Assembly: GCA_041875495.1 (NCBI GenBank)
Contig: CP112982.1
Span: 3,224,001-3,288,000 of the forward strand
DNA: 64,000 nt
From: Halomonas sp. CH40
GTDB taxonomy: Bacteria; Pseudomonadota; Gammaproteobacteria; Pseudomonadales; Halomonadaceae
Reading direction: 5' to 3'
Below the pieces are notes generated by a model. The model was not told where the DNA came from and made no database searches. It was given only the letters and a program-made list of their open reading frames with translations. Positions 50,948 through 57,471 of this stretch are shown piece by piece (the first letter of the stretch is position 1; every line of letters begins with the position of its first letter). Both the position numbers and the translations under genes were made by a program.

Positions 50948-51190
50948 TTATCTTCGGGCAATCTCGTCAACCGCCAATCCCGTCGCTTCGACAATCTGCT
51001 CATCACTGAGCACACCGAAGGCCAACAAATGACGGGCAGTATCACGCTTTTCTTCTAAAGCACGGGCCTCTGCTTTCTGCAGAACCTTCTGGCGCTCTTC
51101 TCGGCGCTCTTGTTGCGCCTAATTTTCAAGATTCTCTGCCTTATCCTCCACCAAGCTGTTGAGCTGATCTAAATTGACCTCAGCTCCGCG
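50948..51190 (-). pseudogene. Broken orphan Rpn C-terminal cassette (tail gamma)
   Basis: Minus strand reads QLNSLVEDKAENLEN, an in-frame TAG, then QQERREERQKVLQKAEARAL, RDTARHLLAFGVLSDEQIVE and ATGLAVDEIARR before TAA. It is a typical Rpn tail unlike alpha or beta here, placed directly downstream of the full-length gene at 51212. A 19-20 bp direct repeat around AAGCACTGATCT bounds it (50931-50950 and 51202-51220), as expected for a stacked cassette. Confidence 0.65.
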
Positions 51191-51211
51191 CCGCTGCAGG
51201 TGAAGGCGAGA

Positions 51212-51427
51212 TCAGTGCTTGCCCAGTAGAGTCTCCAAACTATCCGCTGTCAGAATCTGCGCTACCCAGTCATCAAGTTGTGCATCAGAAGCGGAGGCAA
51301 TGTGCTTGTCAGCCCAATCAGGCAGCTCACCAAATTTCAGAGCGATCTGCTTGCGCAAGGTGCCCTCTACACCTTCATGTACTGCTTTCGCACGCTCATA
51401 GCGCTCAATCGTATTCACGTAAGGCAT
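51212..51427 (-). CDS. Predicted internal RpnS-like product
   Basis: ATG 51427 with a perfect AGGAGG 8 nt upstream (minus strand, 51436-51441), in frame. Would give 71 residues: MPYVNTIERYERAKAVHEG and the DUF4351 tail. Same site as in the 32046 gene despite a different tail. Prediction only. Confidence 0.5.
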   Translation of the reverse strand: MPYVNTIERYERAKAVHEGVEGTLRKQIALKFGELPDWADKHIASASDAQLDDWVAQILTADSLETLLGKH

Positions 51428-52150
51428 ATGGTTTTCCTCCTGTATGGCGTAGACCGCCTGTACAAACTCGGGTTCCAGGGTGCTTGGCAGCTGGAGCATC
51501 CAGTCGATGATGATAAATAACGTTACGACCTGGTCGCGGTTATAGCCCCGCTCATACAACAGCCGTATCAGCGCTACTTTGACGTCCTTGCGTGTGGCAC
51601 CGTCTTTCACTCGCTTAGCCTTAATCTGGGCCATGACCACCAGAGCGAAGACATTATTACTGGTTTCCAACGCCGCCCAGCGCGCTTCCCAATCGATCAA
51701 TTTAGCCGTGGGGAAGGTAAACGTCAGCTCGCACCCCCAGCGTTGATAATGGAAGGTGGTAGGCCGAAAGCTGTCACGGGTGTCGGCCAGCACCGCCAAG
51801 CTCACCACGTCCACCCCATAGCGATCTCGTAGCCGGTACTGGTAGGTGTACATGCGCTCGGCAAAGGTGTCTTCCGGCTCGCCCTGGACTTCAACATGAA
51901 TCAGCACCCAGGTTTCACTACCGTCGTTAGCGTAGACCTTGATCAGCTTATCGGCGTAGCGCCTACCGCTATTGGCATCCGGCGTGATCTGCTGCAGCTC
52001 CTTATCGAGAAAACTGTAGCCCTTCGACCAGTCCACCTGCTCATGAATTGGAGGGAATAGCAGATCCAAAAACTCCTGAAAGTACCCTTCCAACGCCATC
52101 TTCCACGGACTGTCGTGGTCAGCGCTTCGAGAGATATCCGTTTCGCTCAT
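51212..52150 (-). CDS. Rpn-family nuclease, type 1 body, DUF4351-like tail
   Basis: 312 residues from ATG 52150 (AGGAG five nt upstream; a GTG at 52156 overlaps it). The body parallels the gene at 32046 almost throughout (ADHDSPWKMALEGYFQEFLD, RYADKLIKVYA, LIHVEVQGE giving Asp and ExQ), but after AIQEENHMPYVNTIERYERA the sequence changes to a DUF4351 tail (LRKQIALKFGELPDWADKHI, DSLETLLGKH). The switch point coincides with the internal ribosome-binding site. The gene is followed by a broken tail-gamma cassette. Confidence 0.85.
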   Translation of the reverse strand: MSETDISRSADHDSPWKMALEGYFQEFLDLLFPPIHEQVDWSKGYSFLDKELQQITPDANSGRRYADKLIKVYANDGSETWVLIHVEVQGEPEDTFAERMYTYQYRLRDRYGVDVVSLAVLADTRDSFRPTTFHYQRWGCELTFTFPTAKLIDWEARWAALETSNNVFALVVMAQIKAKRVKDGATRKDVKVALIRLLYERGYNRDQVVTLFIIIDWMLQLPSTLEPEFVQAVYAIQEENHMPYVNTIERYERAKAVHEGVEGTLRKQIALKFGELPDWADKHIASASDAQLDDWVAQILTADSLETLLGKH

Positions 52151-52255
52151 GCGCACTCCTATTTTAATAGGTCGATTCTACCACGGCAGGGCTTGTCAAG
52201 CGCTATCGCCGCTCACGCTATCGGCCTGCTACGTCAAGAAAAAAAGAACCCACCT

Positions 52256-52304
52256 AAAAAGCCCTGCCCCACGCTGCCGATTAAGGGCAGGCGTGAGGCA
52301 GGGC
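52256..52304 (-). terminator. Long hairpin terminator behind radC stump
   Basis: Arms GCCCTGCC...CACGC and GCGTG...GGCAGGGC, followed on the minus strand by TTTTT. Orientation fits termination of the radC fragment. Confidence 0.75.
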
Positions 52305-52332
52305 GTAGGGGATGTCAGTTATGAAAGTGACC

Positions 52333-52440
52333 TTACAGCCACCCGCGTTGTGCAAAGGAGGTAAAGCCTTCATGGCCAACGACAACGTGATCCAAGACCC
52401 GGATATCCACCAGCCCCAGAGCTTCTTTGAGGCGTTGGGT
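52333..52440 (-). pseudogene. radC: radC 3' stump
   Basis: The last 35 codons read [20 protein letters not shown] then [14 protein letters not shown] and stop: the C-terminal end of RadC (JAB/MPN family), minus its N-terminal HhH and most of the JAMM metal site. The break at about 52437 coincides exactly with the beginning of the copied flagellin terminator, so that copy was joined into or beside radC. The chromosomal radC normally lies near rpmB; a mobile-element radC is an alternative. Confidence 0.75.
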
Positions 52441-52527
52441 TAATCTGAGGCTTAGGATTGATAGAGACTTTTCTCTATCACTGAGGAGCACACTAAACCG
52501 GCTCCCTTCGGGAGTCGGTTTTTTTAT
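52437..52527 (+). repeat. Copy of the flagellin 3' end and terminator
   Basis: About 90 bp from the last flagellin bases (TGGGTTAATCTGAGGCTT) through both terminator hairpins, nearly identical to 44416-44506. It is placed directly before 63-aa copy 3. Confidence 0.85.
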
Positions 52528-52537
52528 TGGGGGAGCT

Positions 52538-52729
52538 ATGACCGATGATGAGCGCCAGCATGTGATCAATGAGCTACAAGAGGTCATTAACGATACCCAA
52601 GCCACCCTCAGCCGCTTTGAAGCCACCGGCATGGAGGATGAAATGTGTGAGGATTATGAAAAGCTGTTGGGGATACTGGATGACGCTGTGAAGCAGCAGC
52701 GTGAGCATACCCAGGTGATGTTAGGGTAG
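52538..52729 (+). CDS. Small coiled 63-aa protein (copy 3)
   Basis: 63 residues from ATG 52538 with GGGGGAG upstream. [20 protein letters not shown] and [16 protein letters not shown]; few differences from copy 1. It is placed 11 nt after a copied flagellin terminator, which shows that the small gene travelled together with a flagellin 3' end, and is followed by a REPIN-like doublet just as copy 1 is. Without a visible promoter between terminator and gene, expression is uncertain. Confidence 0.7.
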   Translation: MTDDERQHVINELQEVINDTQATLSRFEATGMEDEMCEDYEKLLGILDDAVKQQREHTQVMLG

Positions 52730-52744
52730 CTACGTAATACAGTT

Positions 52745-52848
52745 CCGTCATTCCCTGTCACTGGCGCGAGTCTATTGTGATGCAGGCAATCGTGCTTCAT
52801 CTGCCAAGGTCAAACTGGATTCCCGATAACCCCATTCGGGAATGACGG
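52745..52848. repeat. REPIN-like doublet (copy 2)
   Basis: 104 bp, CCGTCATTCCC...GGGAATGACGG, colinear with 46432-46535 with scattered differences. Confidence 0.8.
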
Positions 52849-52954
52849 TGCAAGGTAATGTCGGGAATGACGATGTTGACCTGATATTCGGTCATGGCAG
52901 CTTTAGGCTCTCCATCGGTGCTGAGTACGTTGAGGCGGGATCACTTTCAACTTA

Positions 52955-53185
52955 TCAGCATGACAGCAGTTCTTCCAATGTCTCGGCATGGAAGATACGC
53001 TTACCCCACGCCTCAAGCTGCTCGGCATTAGCCGCGTTGAGCTTATTCTGCGCCCAGTCAGGGCACTCGCCATACTTAGAAGTAATCTGCAGTTTCAGAA
53101 GTTTGGCTTCACCTTTTACTTCTCCTCTCGCTTCTCCTCTTGCTTCCCACTGTTCAGGCCACTTCTTGATTCGTTCTGCCAGCAT
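52955..53185 (-). CDS. Orphan Rpn C-terminal cassette, tail beta (copy B)
   Basis: 76 residues from ATG 53185 with GAGGT at 7 nt; frame open upstream to 53257. Same content as the cassette at 46642 (one Ser/Ala change near the end), again directly downstream of a full-length tail-alpha Rpn gene. A small GGTCAG duplication at about 53277-53288 alters the upstream frame relative to copy A but leaves the short frame intact. Confidence 0.6.
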   Translation of the reverse strand: MLAERIKKWPEQWEARGEARGEVKGEAKLLKLQITSKYGECPDWAQNKLNAANAEQLEAWGKRIFHAETLEELLSC

Positions 53186-53320
53186 GTCGTGTACCTCATG
53201 CAAATTGGTGAAATCGCTCACTTCGGGGAATTCCAACCCTGGGGCACGGTTGGGCAAGAGAATGGCGGTGCAGTGGTCAGGTGGTCAGTCGGCAATGTCT
53301 GGAAGGTGCTCAGCCCTGAA

Positions 53321-53572
53321 TCAATGCTGTGTTTCGGCACGTAGCCTTTCGACTTCCTTAACCGGTAGCTCTTCAATCTCGGCAATTAGCTGATCGTTCA
53401 TTTCGGTCAACGCTATCAGTTTGCGCGCGGCATTACGTTTGCTTTCCAGAGCACGTTGCTCGGCTTCCTGACGCCCTTCCTGACGACCTTCCTGGCGGCC
53501 TTGCTGGCGGCCTTTCTGGATGCCTCTTTCTTCCCATAGTTCAGGCCACTTTTTAATTCGTTCTGCTAGCAT
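53321..53572 (-). CDS. Predicted internal RpnS-like product (copy B)
   Basis: ATG 53572 with GAGGT at 7 nt, in frame; 83 residues (linker with four GRQ units and tail alpha). Prediction only. Confidence 0.5.
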   Translation of the reverse strand: MLAERIKKWPELWEERGIQKGRQQGRQEGRQEGRQEAEQRALESKRNAARKLIALTEMNDQLIAEIEELPVKEVERLRAETQH

Positions 53573-54322
53573 GTCGTGTACCTCATGCAAATTGGTGAAA
53601 TCGCTCACTTCGGGGAATTCCAACCCTGGGGCACGGTTGGGCAGAAATACGCGATAGAACCAGATAATAATTGCCCGCCTTAAATTGGCTTGTTCTGGCC
53701 CGCTTAGCCATTCTGCTAAATGCCCCATCGCTTCTGAAACGTCTTTTTCGTCACGGTGTTTTTCAATGCGAAACACCGCCGCTACGATATTGCGCATTTC
53801 GTCCGACCAGCCCGGCGCATCGACAATCGCCCCTTCGTCCAGCAGCAAATAGCGCAGATTGGGCCGGTAGTCCTCTAAACCACCCGGTACCGGTTCGACC
53901 AAGTCCGCAATGTTCTGTGCCGCATTCCAACGTTTTTCTCCATTATAGAGCACAATCGGCAGCACCGGCGGCAATTTACCACTTGGCGTAAAGGCTTCCT
54001 GGCGAATCAGGTCCTGATACAACAGCCCCAGATAACTCATGATCCGCACAGCCATGTGCTTGTCTTCAGAGGATTGGAACTCCAGTAGAAGATAAACGTA
54101 CAGCCAGCGATCCCGCCACCATATTCGCCAAATCATGTCATCTTCGCGGTCGCGCAACTCATCGGTGATATAGGTGCCGCTGACCTGCTCCATCTGGCTA
54201 AAATCCAGCTGCTCCACCCAGGCTTCATTTACAAAGCCGGTCAGTAGATCCCGCACCATCTGTCTGTGCGAAAACATCAGCTTATAGCTGTGGTCGTGGC
54301 GATGATGAACCTTCCTGGCCAT
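53321..54322 (-). CDS. Rpn-family nuclease, Transposase_31 type, tail alpha (copy B)
   Basis: 333 residues, near-identical to the gene at 47000: HDHSYKLMFSHRQMVRDLL, DELRDREDDMIWRIWW, YVYLLLEFQSSEDKHMAVRI, then GRQ-E units (four), then tail alpha. All putative catalytic residues are intact. Upstream region including AGGAG and the small-gene remnant is shared with copy A. The one-unit difference in the GRQ repeat is the main length change, showing the repeat is unstable. Confidence 0.88.
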   Translation of the reverse strand: MARKVHHRHDHSYKLMFSHRQMVRDLLTGFVNEAWVEQLDFSQMEQVSGTYITDELRDREDDMIWRIWWRDRWLYVYLLLEFQSSEDKHMAVRIMSYLGLLYQDLIRQEAFTPSGKLPPVLPIVLYNGEKRWNAAQNIADLVEPVPGGLEDYRPNLRYLLLDEGAIVDAPGWSDEMRNIVAAVFRIEKHRDEKDVSEAMGHLAEWLSGPEQANLRRAIIIWFYRVFLPNRAPGLEFPEVSDFTNLHEVHDMLAERIKKWPELWEERGIQKGRQQGRQEGRQEGRQEAEQRALESKRNAARKLIALTEMNDQLIAEIEELPVKEVERLRAETQH

Positions 54323-54375
54323 GGGTGCTCCTATCTCAATATCACAACTTTAGCATAAATGCATATGTTGAGTGA

Positions 54376-54418
54376 GGCGATGGAGCAGCAGTGTGAGCAC
54401 ACCAAGGCGATGTTGGGA
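54376..54418 (+). pseudogene. 3' remnant of the 63-aa gene
   Basis: GGCGATGGAGCAGCAGTGTG and following match the end of the 63-aa genes; the stop codon is lost (ATGTTGGGAGC). Adjacent to the copy-B Rpn promoter region. Confidence 0.7.
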
Positions 54419-54448
54419 GCTGCAATACCCAGAGTGGCGTGGCCATGA

Positions 54449-54462
54449 GGGGGGGGGGGGGG
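54449..54462. repeat. Poly-G tract, 14 G
   Basis: An uninterrupted run of 14 G between the Rpn copy-B upstream region and a toxin-antitoxin operon. Not inside a recognisable gene; could be a slippage-prone spacer or an assembly artefact. Confidence 0.8.
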
Positions 54463-54539
54463 TGGACGTAGCGGGTTGAAGTGAGCCTTAACGCGCTGAG
54501 GGTATGAACGTAACTTTATCGACGTCCCGCGTTTCGTGA

Positions 54540-54552
54540 TGTACTATGTACA
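54540..54552. promoter_or_regulatory. Palindromic operator of the toxin-antitoxin operon
   Basis: TGTAC TAT GTACA, a perfect 5-bp inverted repeat with TACTAT resembling a -10 box, about 35 nt before the likely toxin start. Confidence 0.55.
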
Positions 54553-54586
54553 CATTGCCATGCATTGGTCTAAGGACACGCCCTAC

Positions 54587-54925
54587 GTGAGTCATGCCAT
54601 TGAATTTATTGAAACGTCGACTTTTACCCGACAAATCCAGGCTATGGCGACGGATGATGAGCTGAAGGAACTCCAACGCACCCTCATCGCTCAACCAGAT
54701 AAGGGTGACCTGATTCAAGGCACGGGAGGACTGCGAAAGATCCGCATGGCCTTGGGGCATCAAGGCAAACGCGGCGGCGCTCGGGTCATTTACTTCCTGG
54801 CCACCGCTGACACCATTTACTTGATATTGGCCTACCCTAAGAGCGTGAAAGACAGTTTGACGCCTACCGAGAAGACCACATTGAAAACACTGACCCACCA
54901 GTTGAAGGGAGAGGTTTCCAAATGA
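54587..54925 (+). CDS. RelE/HigB-like toxin
   Basis: 112 residues from GTG 54587 (AAGGA upstream); the frame is open to 54536 but that part overlaps the palindromic operator, and an ATG at 54560 is an alternative. HAIEFIETSTFTRQIQAMAT, GTGGLRKIRMALGHQGKRGG, ARVIYFL and YLILAYPKSVKDSLT are typical of the RelE-like family (PF06296): ribosome-dependent or free mRNA cleavage is the expected activity. ATGA overlap with the antitoxin gene. Confidence 0.85.
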   Translation: MSHAIEFIETSTFTRQIQAMATDDELKELQRTLIAQPDKGDLIQGTGGLRKIRMALGHQGKRGGARVIYFLATADTIYLILAYPKSVKDSLTPTEKTTLKTLTHQLKGEVSK

Positions 54926-55206
54926 GCATCTTTGACGAACTTCACACATCACTGCAGGAAGCCGTCGATATCAAGCAAGGCAAGGCTCAGGCTGCGCGTG
55001 TGACACGCCACGAGGTGGCGGATGTCAAAGCTATCCGGGCCACGCTGCACGTGTCACAGGCCGAATTTGCCGAAGCCATGGGGACAAGTGTCGATACCAT
55101 CAAAAGCTGGGAAACCAAACGCCGCAACCCCACGGGCCTTGCGGCCAAGGTGCTGGCGACGATTCAGGACAACCCGGCTTACTTCAAAGAACTCGCCTCC
55201 CATTGA
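54922..55206 (+). CDS. HTH-type antitoxin (HigA/NadS-like)
   Basis: 94 residues. The N-terminus (SIFDELHTSLQEAVDIKQGK) is the toxin-binding part; the C-terminal XRE helix-turn-helix is VSQAEFAEAMGTSVDTIKSW with KRRNPTG. It neutralises the RelE-like toxin and probably binds the TGTACTATGTACA operator. Toxin-first order, 4-nt overlap. Confidence 0.87.
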   Translation: MSIFDELHTSLQEAVDIKQGKAQAARVTRHEVADVKAIRATLHVSQAEFAEAMGTSVDTIKSWETKRRNPTGLAAKVLATIQDNPAYFKELASH

Positions 55207-55341
55207 CCTCATGCTGGTTATACAGCGCGCTTAGCGCGTTAGTAGGTGAGAGAATCCGGTATCGGCATCTGAAAGTTGTGGCCGCACGCTAGGCACTAAG
55301 AATCAATGCTGCGTTTCGGAGGCGGCATCACTTTCAACTCA

Positions 55342-55560
55342 TCAGCATGACAGCAGTTCTTCCAATGTCTCGGCACGGAAGATACGCTTACCCCAAGCCT
55401 CAAGCTGCTCGGCATTAGCCGCGTTGAGCTTATTATGTGCCCAGTCAGGGCACTCGCCATACTTAGAAGTAATCTGCAGTTTCAGAAGTTTGGCTTCCCC
55501 TCTTGCTTCCCCTCTTGCTTCCCACTGTTCAGGCCACTTCTTGATTCGTTCTGCCAGCAT
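55342..55560 (-). CDS. Surviving RpnS-like frame in truncated Rpn gene
   Basis: ATG 55560 with GAGGT seven nt upstream; 72 residues with a shortened Gly-Glu-Ala linker (GEARGEAKLL) and tail beta. Open and with a good ribosome-binding site although the surrounding gene is destroyed. Confidence 0.5.
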   Translation of the reverse strand: MLAERIKKWPEQWEARGEARGEAKLLKLQITSKYGECPDWAHNKLNAANAEQLEAWGKRIFRAETLEELLSC

Positions 55561-55915
55561 GTCGTGTACCTCATGCAAATTGGTGAAATCGTTAACCTCG
55601 GGGAATTCCAACCCTGGGGCACGGTTGGGCAGCAGCACGCGATAGAACCAGATAATAATTGCCCGACGTAAACTGGATTGCTCGGAGCCGCTTAACCACT
55701 CTGCCAGATGCCCCATGGCGTCTGACACGTCTTTTTCGTCACGGTGTTTTTCAATGCGAAACACCGCCGCTACGATATTGCGCATTTCGTCCGACCAGCC
55801 CGGCGCATCGACAATCGCCCCTTCGTCCAGCAGCAAATAGCGCAGATTGGGCCGGTAGTCCTCTAAACCGGTTACCGCTTGGCGTAAAGGCTTCCTGGCG
55901 AATCATATCCTGATA
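55342..55915 (-). pseudogene. Truncated Transposase_31-type Rpn gene with tail beta
   Basis: The N-terminal third is missing (sequence begins at YQDMIRQEAFTPSG next to a REP lead), and an internal deletion with loss of frame joins TPSG to GLEDYRPNLRY. From about 55836 the frame is open to the end (DEGAIVDAPGWSDEMRN, FRIEKHRDEKDVSDAMGH, tail beta). The nuclease motifs are lost, but the internal RpnS-like start at 55560 remains. Confidence 0.75.
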
Positions 55916-55924
55916 CGCGAGCAT

Positions 55925-55975
55925 TGGCGGGAAAGGTCAAAATAGTTTCCCGATAACCCCATTCGGGAATGACGG
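55925..55975. repeat. Solo REP-like palindrome
   Basis: GGCGGGAAAGGTCAAAATAG lead, then TTTCCCGATAACCCCATTCG and GGAATGACGG. It cuts directly into the truncated Rpn gene. Confidence 0.8.
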
Positions 55976-56096
55976 TGCGGGATAATGTCGGAAATGCATA
56001 TGCGGAATTCCGACAGGCATTCCTGGGCTGATGTAACCAATGGCCGTTTTTTGAGCTATTCTTATTATTGAATATACATCTGCCAGGGAAGGCTTT

Positions 56097-56969
56097 ATGA
56101 CGACGACGTTGCTTGATCCCACCAATGATTACGTTTTCAAACGCCTGTTTGCCGAGAATCCTGATCTGCTGGTGGCGCTGATTAACGATCTGCGCCCGGA
56201 TTTACCTGCGATCACCACGGTCGATATCACCAACCCCAATATCGAGCCTAGTGAGCTGGCGGGTAAATACATCATTCTGGATGTGCTCGCCCGCGACAAC
56301 TCAGGCCACTGCTATAATGTCGAGATACAGGTACGCCGTTACGATGCCTGGCACAAACGCGGGCTTTTCTATCTGGCCAGCCTGCTCAGCAAGCAGCTAA
56401 GCGCCGGGGAAGATTATCAGGCACTGAATGCGGTGGTCGGGATTCATCTGCTGGATTTTGATCTGTTTACTGCCACGCACAGTGAGCGACAGCAGGCTAT
56501 CTGGCGGTTTGAGATGCGCGATGGTACTCAGCCGCATATATCGCTCGGGAACCTGTTGCAGATGAACCTGATCGAACTGAAGAAAGCCGACCGTCTAGGC
56601 ATACCTGAAAAGCCCTTGCGGGCGTGGGTTAATTTTCTCGAGCACTGGAAAGAGGGACAGGCAATGGTAGATACAAGCTATGAACCAGTAAGAAAAGCCA
56701 TGGAACGTCTGAAAGAACTCAGCGCTGATGAAGAAACCCGGCGGCTGGCTTTTGTACGCGAACGCGCCCTGCGCGATGAAATCTCCTTTATTAACGATGC
56801 TGAACGCCGAGGGCGTGAAGAGGGTCTTGAAGAGGGCCGCAAGCAAGAACGTGAAGTTGTCGCTCGCAACCTGATTGCCATGCAGGTGCTTGATGACAAG
56901 CAAATTGCTTCAGCCTCTGGTTTGCAGGAAGCTGATATCCAGCGCCTGCGTCATGAAACCAGGCACTGA
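56097..56969 (+). CDS. Rpn-family nuclease, PDDEXK_2 type
   Basis: 290 residues; AGGGAAGG before ATG. LLDPTNDYVFKRLFAENPDL is the family start, then YIILDVLARDNSGHCYNVEI (metal Asp and start of the ExQ pair), YDAWHKRGLFYLASLLSKQL and a variable repeat linker (RRGREEGLEEGRKQE) with tail VVARNLIAMQVLDDKQIASA. Third Rpn subfamily of the region, distinct in body from types at 32046 and 47000 but with a tail similar in style to alpha/gamma. Apparently intact. A 85-bp fragment of it recurs at 57990. Confidence 0.87.
   Translation: MTTTLLDPTNDYVFKRLFAENPDLLVALINDLRPDLPAITTVDITNPNIEPSELAGKYIILDVLARDNSGHCYNVEIQVRRYDAWHKRGLFYLASLLSKQLSAGEDYQALNAVVGIHLLDFDLFTATHSERQQAIWRFEMRDGTQPHISLGNLLQMNLIELKKADRLGIPEKPLRAWVNFLEHWKEGQAMVDTSYEPVRKAMERLKELSADEETRRLAFVRERALRDEISFINDAERRGREEGLEEGRKQEREVVARNLIAMQVLDDKQIASASGLQEADIQRLRHETRH
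56664..56969 (+). CDS. Predicted internal RpnS-like product
   Basis: ATG 56664 in frame, with GAGGG seven nt upstream (56652-56656). Would give 101 residues (MVDTSYEPVRKAMERLKEL..., linker, tail). Prediction only. Confidence 0.4.
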   Translation: MVDTSYEPVRKAMERLKELSADEETRRLAFVRERALRDEISFINDAERRGREEGLEEGRKQEREVVARNLIAMQVLDDKQIASASGLQEADIQRLRHETRH

Positions 56970-57024
56970 TCAAAGGCGCTCTCTTTTATTTGGATAAAAG
57001 CAACCCGTCAACAGCATCGCCACG

Positions 57025-57131
57025 CCTGTCATTTCCGCATACGCTTGGCGGATTCCATGCTGACGCAGGTAATCGGGCATCGTTGGACAAAGTCAAAATG
57101 GGTTCCCGATAACCCCATTCGGGAATGACAG
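57025..57131. repeat. REPIN-like doublet (copy 4)
   Basis: Left half CTGTCATTTCCGCATACGCT, right half CGATAACCCCATTCGGGAAT then GACAG; about 107 bp with complementary ends. The clearest doublet of two inverted REP units. Confidence 0.8.
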
Positions 57132-57240
57132 TATGGGGTGATGTCGGGAATGACGATGTTGACCTGATATTCGGTCATGGCAGCTTTAGGCTCTCCATCG
57201 GTGCTGACGAGTACGCTGAGGCGGCATCACTTTCAACTCA

Positions 57241-57471
57241 TCAGCATGACAGCAGTTCTTCCAATGTCTCGGCACGGAAGATACGCTTACCCCACGCCTC
57301 AAGCTGCTCGGCATTAGCCGCGTTGAGCTTATTCTGCGCCCAGTCAGGGCACTCGCCATACTTAGAAGTAATCTGCAGTTTCAGAAGTTTGGCTTCGCCT
57401 TTTACTTCTCCTCTCGCTTCCCCTTTCGCTTCCCACTGTTCAGGCCACTTCTTGATTCGTTCTGCCAGCAT
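57241..57471 (-). CDS. Predicted internal RpnS-like product of deleted gene
   Basis: ATG 57471, GAGGT at 7 nt; 76 residues of linker and tail beta, differing from the 46642 and 52955 cassettes by few residues. Confidence 0.5.
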   Translation of the reverse strand: MLAERIKKWPEQWEAKGEARGEVKGEAKLLKLQITSKYGECPDWAQNKLNAANAEQLEAWGKRIFRAETLEELLSC

